Positions 1 through 7,648 of a stretch of DNA of 64,000 nt are shown piece after piece. The notes beneath the pieces are model-generated. The model searched no databases, was not told the origin of the DNA, and was given only the letters and a program-made list of their open reading frames with translations. This DNA is from GWA2-66-18 sp964537395 (GTDB taxonomy: Bacteria > Elusimicrobiota > Elusimicrobia > UBA1565 > UBA9628): NCBI GenBank assembly GCA_964537395.1, contig CAZIBN010000008.1, positions 1-64,000 of the forward strand. The letters are read 5' to 3'. The number at the start of each line of letters is the position of its first letter. Position 1 is the stretch's first letter. Position numbers and translations under genes: made by a program.

Positions 1-2
1 AG

Positions 3-758
3 CACGCCGCCTTTGTCGATGCCATCCATGGGCTCGATCTGATGTTCGACGCCGCCAAAGCCCGTCCGGCCGGGATCGTGGCCCCCGACCCGGATCGCCT
101 CGAACAGGCCGGGTCCCCGAACAAGAGGCTTGAAACACTTTACCGCCGCCCCGCCGCGGGAAGCCTCCACCAGGAGCTCGTGGTGCCGGTCCCCAAAGAG
201 ACCCCGGCCTATCGCCGCACCTTCAAGATCATGCTCGCTAACCCCGGCAAGACCGACCGCTGGGACGAGATGATCTTACGCTACGCGAAGATCTACAAGC
301 TCGATTCACGCCTCCTGAAATCCATCATGGCCGCCGAGTCCGAGTTCGACGCGAAGGCCGTATCCCCCGCCGGCGCACGCGGCCTCATGCAGGTCATGCC
401 GGCCACCGCTCAGGGCATGGGCATCTCCGCTTCCACGCTTTTTGATCCGGCCTCAGGAGTGAAGGCCGGCGCCGCCTACATCCAGGTGTTGTTCAGGGCC
501 GCGTGGAGGATCTTCAATCTCAAGGGCGTGCGCTACACCGACGCGCCGATGTGGGTGGTCCAGCGCGTGATCGCCGCCTACCACGCGGGCCCCAGCTTCC
601 TGACCAAGAGGAAGCTCTACCCCTCGACCCGCGCCTACGTCCGCAAGGTCGTCCTGTTCTACCACTCGAAGGTCACCGACCTGCGCCGGCCTGCTGGAGT
701 CCAGCTCGAGCTTCCCTCTTACAACGAGGCCGTGACCCCGAGCGGCTCGATGTACTAA
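3..758 (+). CDS. Lytic transglycosylase, SLT domain (5' partial)
   Basis: This enzyme would cleave peptidoglycan glycan strands in the periplasm, forming 1,6-anhydromuramoyl ends. The reading frame is open back to the window edge, so the true start and any signal peptide are probably outside; the first ATG is at 42. The C-terminal half carries the SLT fold. Counted from that ATG, there is AAESEFD near residues 97-103 with the likely catalytic Glu at 99, then GARGLMQVMP at 111-120 and the late AYHAGP motif. The last third of the domain (after AYHAGP) is short. The neighbour 11 nt downstream is a small lipoprotein with its own promoter. Family assignment is firm; substrate specificity and physiological role cannot be read from the sequence. 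Confidence 0.88.
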   Translation, partial: HAAFVDAIHGLDLMFDAAKARPAGIVAPDPDRLEQAGSPNKRLETLYRRPAAGSLHQELVVPVPKETPAYRRTFKIMLANPGKTDRWDEMILRYAKIYKLDSRLLKSIMAAESEFDAKAVSPAGARGLMQVMPATAQGMGISASTLFDPASGVKAGAAYIQVLFRAAWRIFNLKGVRYTDAPMWVVQRVIAAYHAGPSFLTKRKLYPSTRAYVRKVVLFYHSKVTDLRRPAGVQLELPSYNEAVTPSGSMY

Positions 759-761
759 GAT
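732..761 (+). promoter_or_regulatory. Candidate leaderless promoter for the 769 lipoprotein gene
   Basis: A -10 hexamer TAAGAT (756-761) lies 7 nt before the ATG at 769. GTGACC at 732-737 is a 4/6 match to the -35 consensus with 18 nt spacing. The -10 overlaps the stop codon of the upstream gene. Transcription would start at or next to the start codon, and no Shine-Dalgarno sequence is present. Confidence 0.45.
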
Positions 762-768
762 AGCCGGG

Positions 769-1149
769 ATGCCTCGACTGCTCCTCGCCGGTCTCGTTCT
801 CCTCGCCGCCTGCGCCGGGCCCAAGCCCTGCACCCGCACCTTGTGCGTGACCAAGCTCGACGGCACGATGGATCTCGCCGGCTGGGGCGGGAGCGTGCGC
901 GCGACCTCCGAATCCCCGAAGCCGCCCGTCGTCTCCGACACCGCCGTGACGATGGTCTTCGGCTCGGCGGAGTTCCGCAACGGCAAGACCACCGTCGCTG
1001 CGGCAGAAGGCTCCGCCTTCAAGTTCTCGGTCTCCACCCGCGCGGTCGCGTCGATCGAGGTCTCCTCCGGCTCGGTCCTCGTCACGCTCTCGACCGGCAC
1101 CCCCGTGGCCCTCGCCCCGGGCGTGCCCTACTTCCTGCCCAAGCCTTAA
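769..1149 (+). CDS. Small secreted lipoprotein, FecR-like fold suspected
   Basis: A 126-aa protein with a short signal peptide and the lipobox LLAAC, so it is probably lipidated at Cys15 and anchored in the envelope. The mature part is rich in short beta-strand patterns (Val/Ser/Thr alternation), with GSAEFRNGKTTVAAAEG followed by IEVSSGSVLV. This resembles the small FecR-type beta domain, in which a sequence of this kind surrounds a short modified-wall or signal-binding fold; that similarity is only by eye. No catalytic residues are apparent. It follows the transglycosylase gene closely, and a palindromic repeat at 1161-1199 begins 11 nt after its stop and may terminate its transcript. Function unknown. 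Confidence 0.6.
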   Translation: MPRLLLAGLVLLAACAGPKPCTRTLCVTKLDGTMDLAGWGGSVRATSESPKPPVVSDTAVTMVFGSAEFRNGKTTVAAAEGSAFKFSVSTRAVASIEVSSGSVLVTLSTGTPVALAPGVPYFLPKP

Positions 1150-1160
1150 CGCGCGCACTT

Positions 1161-1199
1161 GGTGTCAGGCCTACTGTAACTACCGGTAGGCCTGGCACC
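1161..1199 (+). repeat. GGTGTCAGGC-type palindrome, copy 1
   Basis: Inverted repeat with 14-nt arms (1161-1174 and 1186-1199, one G/A difference that is a wobble pair in RNA) around an 11-nt loop. The left arm begins GGTGTCAGGCCTAC. It starts 11 nt after the stop of the upstream lipoprotein gene and is followed by TTTTA, so it could act as a terminator. Four other copies or half copies lie at 18571, 48763, 51360 and 56107. Confidence 0.85.
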
Positions 1200-1224
1200 T
1201 TTTATCTTTGCTTAAATACACGCC

Positions 1225-2313
1225 ATGAAGAAGGCGCTCATCACCGGCATCACCGGACAGGACGGCTCCTACCTCGCGGAGTTCCTCCTTAAGAAGGGCT
1301 ATGAGGTGCACGGCATCAAGCGCCGCGCCTCGCTCTTCAACACCGACCGCATCGATCACCTGTTCCAGGACCCGCACGAGAAGAAGCTTCGCTTCCTCCT
1401 GCATTACGGAGACCTGACCGACACCTCGAGCCTCCTGCGCGTGCTCCAGCTCGTCAAGCCCGACGAGATCTACAACCTGGGAGCGCAAAGCCACGTGGCC
1501 GTCAGCTTCCAGGAGCCCGAGTACACGGCGAACGTGGACGCGCTCGGGACCCTGCGCCTGCTCGAGGCGATCCGTACGCTCGGCTGGGCGAAGAAGACCA
1601 AGTTCTATCAGGCCTCGACCTCGGAGCTTTTCGGCAAGGTGGCGGAAACGCCGCAGCGCGAGACGACGCCTTTTTACCCGCGCTCTCCCTACGGCGTGGC
1701 CAAGCTGTACGCGTACTGGATCACCGTCAACTACCGCGAGGCCTACGGCATCTACGCGTGCAACGGCATTCTTTTCAATCACGAAAGCCCTCGCCGCGGC
1801 GAGACCTTCGTGACGCGCAAGATCACGCGCGGCCTGGCGCGCATCAAGCTCGGCCTCGATGAGAAGATCTGGCTCGGGAACCTGGACGCCAAGCGCGACT
1901 GGGGCCACGCCCGGGATTTCGTCGAGATGATGTGGCTGATGCTCCAGAAGACGAAGCCGCGCGACTACGTCGCCGCGACGGGCCGGCAGAACTCCGTGCG
2001 CCAATTCGTCGAGGCCGCCGCCTCCGAGCTCGGCTTCGATCTCGTGTGGAAGGGGAAGGGAAAGGCGGAGCACGGGGTGGACCGCAGGACCGGCAAGACC
2101 ATCGTGGCCCTCGATCCACGCTACCTGCGCCCGACCGAGGTGGAGACCTTGCTCGGCGACGCGAAGAAAGCGCGCAAGGAGCTCGGCTGGAAGCCGCGCG
2201 TCAGCTTCGACGAACTCGTCCGCGAGATGGCGCGCGAGGACCTGGCCGTGGCCGAGCGCGAAGCCCTCGTGAAGAAGGCCGGCTACCACAGCCCTCCACG
2301 CGCCGCCGACTAG
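1225..2313 (+). CDS. gmd: GDP-mannose 4,6-dehydratase
   Basis: Converts GDP-D-mannose to GDP-4-keto-6-deoxy-D-mannose, the branch-point precursor of GDP-fucose, GDP-rhamnose and related sugars for surface polysaccharide. The 362-aa length is typical. The N-terminus has the Rossmann NADP-binding loop GITGQDGSYLAEF. The short-chain dehydrogenase catalytic set is visible: NLGAQSHV, then the Ser/Thr region before TSELFG, then the Tyr-Lys pair in YGVAKLYAYW. The family signature NHESPRRGETFVTRKI follows. The gene stands alone here: it is flanked by a palindrome upstream and a convergent coiled-coil gene downstream, so no sugar pathway partner (fcl, rmd) is adjacent. No clear Shine-Dalgarno; TAAATA lies 6 nt before the ATG. 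Confidence 0.96.
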   Translation: MKKALITGITGQDGSYLAEFLLKKGYEVHGIKRRASLFNTDRIDHLFQDPHEKKLRFLLHYGDLTDTSSLLRVLQLVKPDEIYNLGAQSHVAVSFQEPEYTANVDALGTLRLLEAIRTLGWAKKTKFYQASTSELFGKVAETPQRETTPFYPRSPYGVAKLYAYWITVNYREAYGIYACNGILFNHESPRRGETFVTRKITRGLARIKLGLDEKIWLGNLDAKRDWGHARDFVEMMWLMLQKTKPRDYVAATGRQNSVRQFVEAAASELGFDLVWKGKGKAEHGVDRRTGKTIVALDPRYLRPTEVETLLGDAKKARKELGWKPRVSFDELVREMAREDLAVAEREALVKKAGYHSPPRAAD

Positions 2314-2331
2314 AGATCCTGCCGCGGCGAC

Positions 2332-2365
2332 GGTCGCGCCTCATCTGAGCTCGTACGGCGCGACC
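2332..2365. other. Hairpin after gmd
   Basis: A perfect 9-bp inverted repeat, GGTCGCGCC at 2332-2340 and GGCGCGACC at 2357-2365, with a 16-nt loop. It lies 18 nt after the gmd stop in a convergent intergenic region. It lacks a T-tract, so intrinsic termination is uncertain. Confidence 0.5.
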
Positions 2366-2396
2366 TCCGCCGAATTGCGGGGAATGACGATGAGAG

Positions 2397-2438
2397 GTTA
2401 TCCCCAGCGTTTCCAACGTTGGAAGCGCGGGGGATAAC
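2397..2438. repeat. GTTATCCCC-type palindrome, copy 1
   Basis: A 42-bp near-perfect palindrome. The outer arms are GTTATCCCC and GGGGATAAC, and the centre is the 14-bp perfect palindrome TTCCAACGTTGGAA (2411-2424). Two further copies are at 33697-33738 and 55507-55548. It lies between the convergent genes gmd and the coiled-coil gene. Nothing else is recognised in the 2314-2524 gap. Confidence 0.85.
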
Positions 2439-2524
2439 TTTTAGATCGCGCCGACCCTAGGTTATCGGGCGGCCTCCCGTGCCACGACTGCACAGCGATT
2501 GAGGACTACCCGACAGACGGGGAG

Positions 2525-4462
2525 CTAACCCTGATAGAAGGCGACGCCCGCGACGACGGCGACCACCAGGCAGACGCCGATCAGGACATAGAGGAGCAAT
2601 CTCAGCTCGGCGTCCCAGCGGAAGGGGGAGGAAGGCGGGGCTGAGTCCGGCTTCGCGATCTCTGATGCGGGCGGAGCGACGCGGGGCGTCTTCGACGGCG
2701 GGGTGAGGTAGCCCTCGAGCTCGCTGGAGATCTCGCGCCGGCGAGCTTCGCCGATGTCCCGTCCTCGCTGAGCGGGGTCTTCGGCGGGGGCTTGGGCGGC
2801 GCGCTTGCCTCGGGCTTCGCGCTCGGCCTCGATGTCGGCGTAGAGGCGGGCGCGCTCTTCGTCGAGGGCGAGGCGCATCTCGGCCACCTCGCGGTCGGCG
2901 CGGGCGCGCAGCTCCTGCTTGAGCTTCTCGGCCTTGGCTTTGACCTGCTCGGTCTCGACGGAGAACCGGCGCATGCCCGCGGCGAGCTCCCTCTGAACGC
3001 GCTCGCCTTCGATGTCCTGGCGGAGCTGCGCCTCATGAGCCTTCTCGAAGGCCTCGACGCCCTCGCGGCGGATCTGCTCCGCGCTCTCGATCGCCAGACG
3101 CGATTTATCTTCGGCCGCGGCCTGGCGCTCATCGAAGGTCTTCTGCAGGCCCTCGATCACGGCCTGCAGACGGCGGGCTTCGTCCTCGCTGCGGCGGGTC
3201 AGCAGGCGGGACTGCTCGAGCGAGGCCTGCGAGGCGGCCATCGCGCGGCTCAGCTCCTCGACGCGAGCGCGTGAAGCGAGCAGCTCGGAATCGTTCTTGT
3301 CAACGCGCAAGGACATGGCTTCATACGCCGCGCGCGCCTCGGCGGTGGAGGCGATCGTGGCGTCATGAGCGGCGCGGGACTGAGCCAGCTCCGCGAGCAC
3401 GGACTTCTGCGCGGCCTCAAGCTCCAGGCGCCGGTTAGCGGCGGCCTCAAGCTCGACGCGCCGGCCGCGCCCCTCGTCCTCGAGCGCCTTCGCGGCGGCG
3501 GTCGCATGCTCGAGATCAGCGCGCAAGGACTCGATGTGGGCCTCATTGCCCGTGGTCTTCTGCCGCAGCAGCGCGATGTTGCGGCGAGTGGTGGCGAGCT
3601 CCTCCTCGCGCTTGCGCGCCAGCTCGGCCTGAGCCGCCGCCGTCGCCGCGAACGCGCGCGACTCCTCGCGGGCCAGGGCCAGCTCAGTTGAGACGCGGGC
3701 CGCGCCTTCCTCGGCCGCGCCGGCTCGCACGAGAAGCGCGGCGCGCTCCTCGGACAGACGCTTGAGGTCGCCCTCGAGCACGGAGGCGCGGGCCAGGAGA
3801 GAGCGCTCGGTCGCGGACAGCTCGGCCTCGGCCGCGAGGCGGCGCTCGCGCTCGGCCACGAGGGCGTCGGCGTGACGGGCGAGGGCATCGGCGGCCTCGA
3901 GCTCGGCCTTGAGAGCCCGCGCACGGGCTTCCTCGCGGGCGCGCAACAGCTCTTCGGCGACAGCGGAGGCGCCGGATTCAGCCGTGCCGGCGCGCGCGAG
4001 CAGAGCCGTGCGCTCGTCGCCGAGGCGCGCCAGGTCGCCCTCGAGCGCGGAGGCGCGGGCCGTGAGCGAGCCCTCGGTCGCGGACAGCTCGGCTTCCAGG
4101 TCGATGCGGCGGTTGCGCTCGGCCTCGAGGGCGGCACCAAGCTGGGCACGGGCCTCGGCGGCGACCTTCAGGGTCTCGTCAAGCTCGCGGGCGAGGGACG
4201 AAGAGGACGCGGCCTCGCGGTGCAGCGCGGAGGCGGTGTCCTGAAGCTCGTCGACGCGCGACGTGAGCTCGCGCACGCGCTCGCGCAGGCGCTCCTTGGA
4301 CTTGAGCTCGGTCTCGAGCTCGATGGAGCGCGCGCGCAGACGGCGCTCGAGCTCCTCGACGCGCACCTCGAGGCGCACGGCATCCAGAGCGTCCGCCTCC
4401 GCCGCGGCTGGCGGAGGGGGGGAGTGAGAGTCAACAGCGGGCTTAGGCTCCGGGGCGTCCAC
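2525..4462 (-). CDS. Long coiled-coil protein with C-terminal membrane anchor
   Basis: A protein of about 645 aa, unrecognised at family level. After a Pro/Ala-rich N-terminus (about 30 residues) almost the whole chain is Ala/Glu/Arg/Leu heptad-like sequence, broken near residue 560 by a Pro-rich stretch. It ends in one strongly hydrophobic helix of about 20 residues (LLLYVLIGVCLVVAVVAGVA) and a five-residue tail: a tail-anchored topology with a cytoplasmic rod. Within the rod, blocks such as ARASALEGDLARL recur with small changes, indicating internal repeat expansion. I chose the GTG at 4462, which overlaps the 3' end of the upstream coiled-coil gene by 20 nt; an ATG at 4549 is possible but would overlap far more. 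Together with its partner it looks like a two-gene operon. A scaffold or polarity role is only a guess. Confidence 0.7.
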   Translation of the reverse strand: MDAPEPKPAVDSHSPPPPAAAEADALDAVRLEVRVEELERRLRARSIELETELKSKERLRERVRELTSRVDELQDTASALHREAASSSSLARELDETLKVAAEARAQLGAALEAERNRRIDLEAELSATEGSLTARASALEGDLARLGDERTALLARAGTAESGASAVAEELLRAREEARARALKAELEAADALARHADALVAERERRLAAEAELSATERSLLARASVLEGDLKRLSEERAALLVRAGAAEEGAARVSTELALAREESRAFAATAAAQAELARKREEELATTRRNIALLRQKTTGNEAHIESLRADLEHATAAAKALEDEGRGRRVELEAAANRRLELEAAQKSVLAELAQSRAAHDATIASTAEARAAYEAMSLRVDKNDSELLASRARVEELSRAMAASQASLEQSRLLTRRSEDEARRLQAVIEGLQKTFDERQAAAEDKSRLAIESAEQIRREGVEAFEKAHEAQLRQDIEGERVQRELAAGMRRFSVETEQVKAKAEKLKQELRARADREVAEMRLALDEERARLYADIEAEREARGKRAAQAPAEDPAQRGRDIGEARRREISSELEGYLTPPSKTPRVAPPASEIAKPDSAPPSSPFRWDAELRLLLYVLIGVCLVVAVVAGVAFYQG

Positions 4463-6101
4463 GTTCCAGATCCTTGCGCAGGAGGTCGAGCGCCTCGGTC
4501 TGCTCCTTCCAGCGCTCGCGCAGGGCGCGGCGTTCGGCGTCCATCTCATCCTCGAGCTTGGCGCGGCTATCCTCGAATTGCGCGCGCAGGATCGCGCGCT
4601 CTTCCTCCAAGGCCGCTTCGCGGCGGGCGAGCTCTCCGGCCAGACGGGCCTGGGACTGGGTCTCGGCCCGGCGGGCGGCGGCCACAGCGGCGTCGCCGCG
4701 GTCGCGCTCCTCTTTTGTCGCCGCGGCGAGGCGCATGACCTCCTCGCGCATCCGGTCTCGGTACTCGCCGAGGGCGGCGATCGAGGCGCGCGCCTTTTCC
4801 GAGGCGGCGGACTCGGCGCGGCGGGACGCCTCGAGCGCGCGCTCCGCGTGCTCGGCGTGGGACTGGGCGACGCTCAGCCCCTGGGCGTAGGCCGCCTGGC
4901 CTTGCTCGCGGGCGTCCCGCATCGCGCCGGCACGGGCCTCATTGAGGAGTATCTCGGTGTCGGCCACGCGGGCGGCCGCGTCGCGACGCGCCTGGCGGGC
5001 GAGTTGAAGCTCCTCATCGGCCGCTTCGCGCTCGACGTTGAGCCGTTCGCGCTCCTCGCGCAGGGCCGCCTCGAGACGGACCGGGATCTCGGCCTCGAGC
5101 CGCCGGGCGCGATCGAGAGCCCGCTCGCCATCCGCACGCAGGGCCTCGGAGCGCTCCATCATCGCCGCGCTCTCGGACTGAACGCGCGCGCGCTCGGCCG
5201 CGAGCGCCTGCGCGGACACGGACTCGCGGACCTGCGCGCCGGCCGCCGCCTCGCGCGCCTTCGAGATCTCCGACACGAGATTGCGCGCCTCGCGCTCGAA
5301 CGCGGCGGAGCTCGCGCTCAGCGCACGCACCTCGGCATCGAGCGCCGCCGCGCGCGCCAGCGCTGCGCGCTCCGACGCCTCGGCGCGCATGGTATGGCCC
5401 GCCGCGGTGTCCGCCTCGCGCTGGGCCTCGGCGCGCTCGAGCTCGAGGCGCGACGCGAGGGACTCCCGTGAGGCGGCGTTCGCCCGCGAGACCGCGAACT
5501 CCGACTCGCTCGCCTGCACGCGGCTCACCGCCGCGTCGAGCCGGGCGCGTAGCGACGCCGCTTCGGCATCCTTCGAGTCGGACTCGAGCAGCATGCGGTC
5601 AAGGCGCGCCTGAAGCTCGCGCGCCGCGCGCAGGCGGCCCATTGCCTCGCGCTCCCAGTCTTCGGCGCGGGCCGCGCCATGATCGGCCTCCAGCCGCGCC
5701 GCGGCGAGCCTCACATCCGCCGCCTCGACGTCCCGGCGGGCCTTCTCCGCCTCGGCCCGGACCTCTCCGCTGGCCGCGCGCTCGTCGCGCAGCATGGCGG
5801 CGATCCGGGCGGCTCCGTCCTTCATGCGCTCACGGGCCTCGCGTTCGTGCTCGAATCGCGTCTCCATGGCCGCGAGCCGCTCCTGCGACTCGCGGGCCAC
5901 GCCCTCGGCGAGCTCAAGCTTCTTCAGCGCCTCTCGAAGTTCGGCATAGGTGCCGGCGGGAGGGATGACCAGATCCGCGATGCGGCCGCCGAAGCCTTCG
6001 ACGGGAGCATCGTCGCCGCGTTCCTGGGAACGCGAGCGGGACGCGAGAACCTCTTCGACCTCGCGGCTGAAGTCATCCTTCCAGGAGTGGAGCGGATCCA
6101 T
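4443..6101 (-). CDS. Long coiled-coil protein, cytoplasmic
   Basis: A 552-aa protein, unrecognised. The first ~70 residues are non-repetitive (IADLVIPPAGTYAELREAL region). The rest is Ala/Glu/Arg-rich predicted coiled coil with no signal peptide and no membrane helix, so a soluble rod is expected. It is the first gene of a pair with the tail-anchored coiled-coil gene downstream (20-nt overlap), suggesting that the two rods work together. An AAGGA Shine-Dalgarno-like sequence precedes the ATG, but a good promoter -10 (6112-6117) sits only 10 nt upstream of the start, so the leader would be only a few nucleotides. Coiled-coil composition makes distant homology searches (SMC-like, kinesin-like hits) unreliable. 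Confidence 0.7.
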   Translation of the reverse strand: MDPLHSWKDDFSREVEEVLASRSRSQERGDDAPVEGFGGRIADLVIPPAGTYAELREALKKLELAEGVARESQERLAAMETRFEHEREARERMKDGAARIAAMLRDERAASGEVRAEAEKARRDVEAADVRLAAARLEADHGAARAEDWEREAMGRLRAARELQARLDRMLLESDSKDAEAASLRARLDAAVSRVQASESEFAVSRANAASRESLASRLELERAEAQREADTAAGHTMRAEASERAALARAAALDAEVRALSASSAAFEREARNLVSEISKAREAAAGAQVRESVSAQALAAERARVQSESAAMMERSEALRADGERALDRARRLEAEIPVRLEAALREERERLNVEREAADEELQLARQARRDAAARVADTEILLNEARAGAMRDAREQGQAAYAQGLSVAQSHAEHAERALEASRRAESAASEKARASIAALGEYRDRMREEVMRLAAATKEERDRGDAAVAAARRAETQSQARLAGELARREAALEEERAILRAQFEDSRAKLEDEMDAERRALRERWKEQTEALDLLRKDLERGRPGA

Positions 6102-6111
6102 GGGTCCTTGG

Positions 6112-6140
6112 AGTATAGGAGGGGGGTGTTACAAAGACAA
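6112..6140 (-). promoter_or_regulatory. Sigma70-type promoter of the coiled-coil pair
   Basis: Minus strand: -35 TTGTCT (6135-6140), 17 nt spacer, -10 TATACT (6112-6117), then 10 nt to the ATG at 6101. The implied transcript has almost no leader. Confidence 0.6.
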
Positions 6141-6176
6141 GTCTGCCTCCCGTTCGGGCAGCCCCATCCCCATCGA

Positions 6177-6199
6177 CCTACTTACAATCCGTAAGTAGG
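6177..6199. repeat. CTACTTAC/GTAAGTAG palindrome, copy 1
   Basis: 9-nt perfect arms CCTACTTAC (6177-6185) and GTAAGTAGG (6191-6199) around AATCC. A sibling with the same core and a different outer base is at 18210-18232. It resembles the inner part of the GGTGTCAGGC palindromes but lacks their outer arms. Confidence 0.6.
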
Positions 6200-6305
6200 C
6201 GGGGAGCGAACGTCCCGAGGCCGGCCCTCCTAGGTCTTTAGGCCTAGGCATGCCATGGGGCCCTCGGCCCTGACTTTCACGCGCGCCAGGGGACATCATC
6301 GCGGC

Positions 6306-7634
6306 ATGGAAGCTCGACGACGCGCCGGACCGGCCGCCATCGCCGCCGCCCTGATCGGCGTCGGGCTGGCGCTGTACCGGCCCCAGCAGATCCCCGAGCT
6401 GACCCCCGGATCGCGCGCCTCACAGCCCCGGCCGGGCGCGACGCTCGCCGCCACGATCGCGTGGCCGCCGGCTCCCGGGCTCGCGCCGGCGTCCGCTGCC
6501 TCCGCCGGGTATGCCGTAAAGCCGCACCCGGCGGTGGAGAAGGACGTCTGGCGCGACGCGCTCGCGGATCGCTCGTTCCTGACCGGGGCACGGGCCACGT
6601 CCGCAGCGAGCGTATCGAGCTCCGCGCCGCATCATGGCCGGACGCTGCGCGAGTCTCCGTCCGCCGCCGAGACGGACCCCGTCCATACGACCGTCTCGAG
6701 CATTCTTCACGCCGCAAGCCGGCGCCGCGGCCTCGCGCCCGTCACGCCGCGACTGAGAACTCCGACGGACGGTCGCACGCGCCCGATCCCCCGCCGCGTG
6801 CCTCTCGCCCAAGGCCCCGCCGCCTCCGACGACGACGACGAGCCGGGCCGGCCCACGGTGGAGCCGCGGCCTGCCGGAACACGCTCCGACAGGGCCGCGT
6901 GGACACGACGACGCACGCGCTCATTCCCGCTGTTCCGGCCGCCGCGCCGCGCGACGCGCCCTCCGAGGAAGGCCGCCCTGCGGCGCCGCGCCCGGCCCCT
7001 GCTCCTGTCGACCTTGCTCGGCCGCGGCGCCCTGCGCCCACCGCCTGCGTCCATCGCCACGCCCGATCTCTCAAAGCTGAAAGGCCGCCGACCGTTGCTG
7101 CTGCCCGACGGCTCTCCGGTCCCCGTGCGTCCCTACGAGCTCGACCGGATCGAGGCCTTGGACCCGCGCCGCGCCGGGGCCGAATGCCGCCGGCGCGCTC
7201 GGCACTGGGACGAAGGGCCGCGGTGGCACGAAGGCGCGGCGCGGGGGATCATCTCCGACGCCCGCTGGCTGTGGCTGTGGAAGGAGGAAACGCGCTGGTG
7301 GGCCGTCCGCACGGCGGAGGAGGCCCCGCTGCTGCGCCATCAAGGGCTGTGGTGGAGCAAGCAGCGCGGAGTCTGGTTCGCGCTGCACGACGGCGAGCTG
7401 TGGAGCTGGCGGCGCTTCTCGGACTGGGACGCGGAGGGGCTGATACGGCTCGCGGACGGCGTCGAGCTCGTGTACAGCGCCGATTTCTCGAAGGCCGCGG
7501 TGATCACGCCCGGAGCGGGCGCGGTGCTCTACGACGCGCGCACCGGCGCGGAGCTCGGGGAGTGGCTCGAGCACGAGCTCCCGCGCCACCGTCCGCGAGC
7601 GCCCGCCGGGCTGCGCCTGCCGCGCGGGATTTGA
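6306..7634 (+). CDS. Unknown protein: membrane anchor, disordered middle, Trp-rich C-terminal domain
   Basis: About 442 aa, not recognised. The N-terminus (RRRAGPAAIAAALIGVGLAL) is a positively charged start plus one hydrophobic helix, that is, a signal anchor or signal peptide. Residues ~40-270 are Pro/Arg/Ala/Ser-rich and low complexity, probably disordered. The C-terminal ~130 residues form a separate domain with many Trp: WLWLWKEETRWWAV, then GLWWSKQRGVWFALHDG, then WSWRRFSDWD. This suggests a small beta-rich, exported domain of repeating W-containing strands. The middle region is also open in another frame, but third-position GC supports this frame throughout. I used the ATG at 6306 because CATCAT lies 6 nt before it with CTGACT 18 nt further up; an ATG at 6255 is also in frame. 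It is followed 14 nt later by a secreted protein gene. Confidence 0.6.
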   Translation: MEARRRAGPAAIAAALIGVGLALYRPQQIPELTPGSRASQPRPGATLAATIAWPPAPGLAPASAASAGYAVKPHPAVEKDVWRDALADRSFLTGARATSAASVSSSAPHHGRTLRESPSAAETDPVHTTVSSILHAASRRRGLAPVTPRLRTPTDGRTRPIPRRVPLAQGPAASDDDDEPGRPTVEPRPAGTRSDRAAWTRRRTRSFPLFRPPRRATRPPRKAALRRRARPLLLSTLLGRGALRPPPASIATPDLSKLKGRRPLLLPDGSPVPVRPYELDRIEALDPRRAGAECRRRARHWDEGPRWHEGAARGIISDARWLWLWKEETRWWAVRTAEEAPLLRHQGLWWSKQRGVWFALHDGELWSWRRFSDWDAEGLIRLADGVELVYSADFSKAAVITPGAGAVLYDARTGAELGEWLEHELPRHRPRAPAGLRLPRGI

Positions 7635-7640
7635 TATTCT
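7635..7640 (+). promoter_or_regulatory. -10 hexamer 8 nt before the 7649 gene
   Basis: TATTCT at 7635-7640 directly follows the stop codon of the upstream gene and lies 8 nt before the ATG. No good -35 is seen. One of a set of start-proximal -10 elements in this window. Confidence 0.4.
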
Positions 7641-7648
7641 TGGACGAG

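Noticed and set aside
2525..4462. SMC or myosin-like ATPase
   Set aside because: No Walker A or ABC signature; the similarity would be due to coiled-coil composition only.
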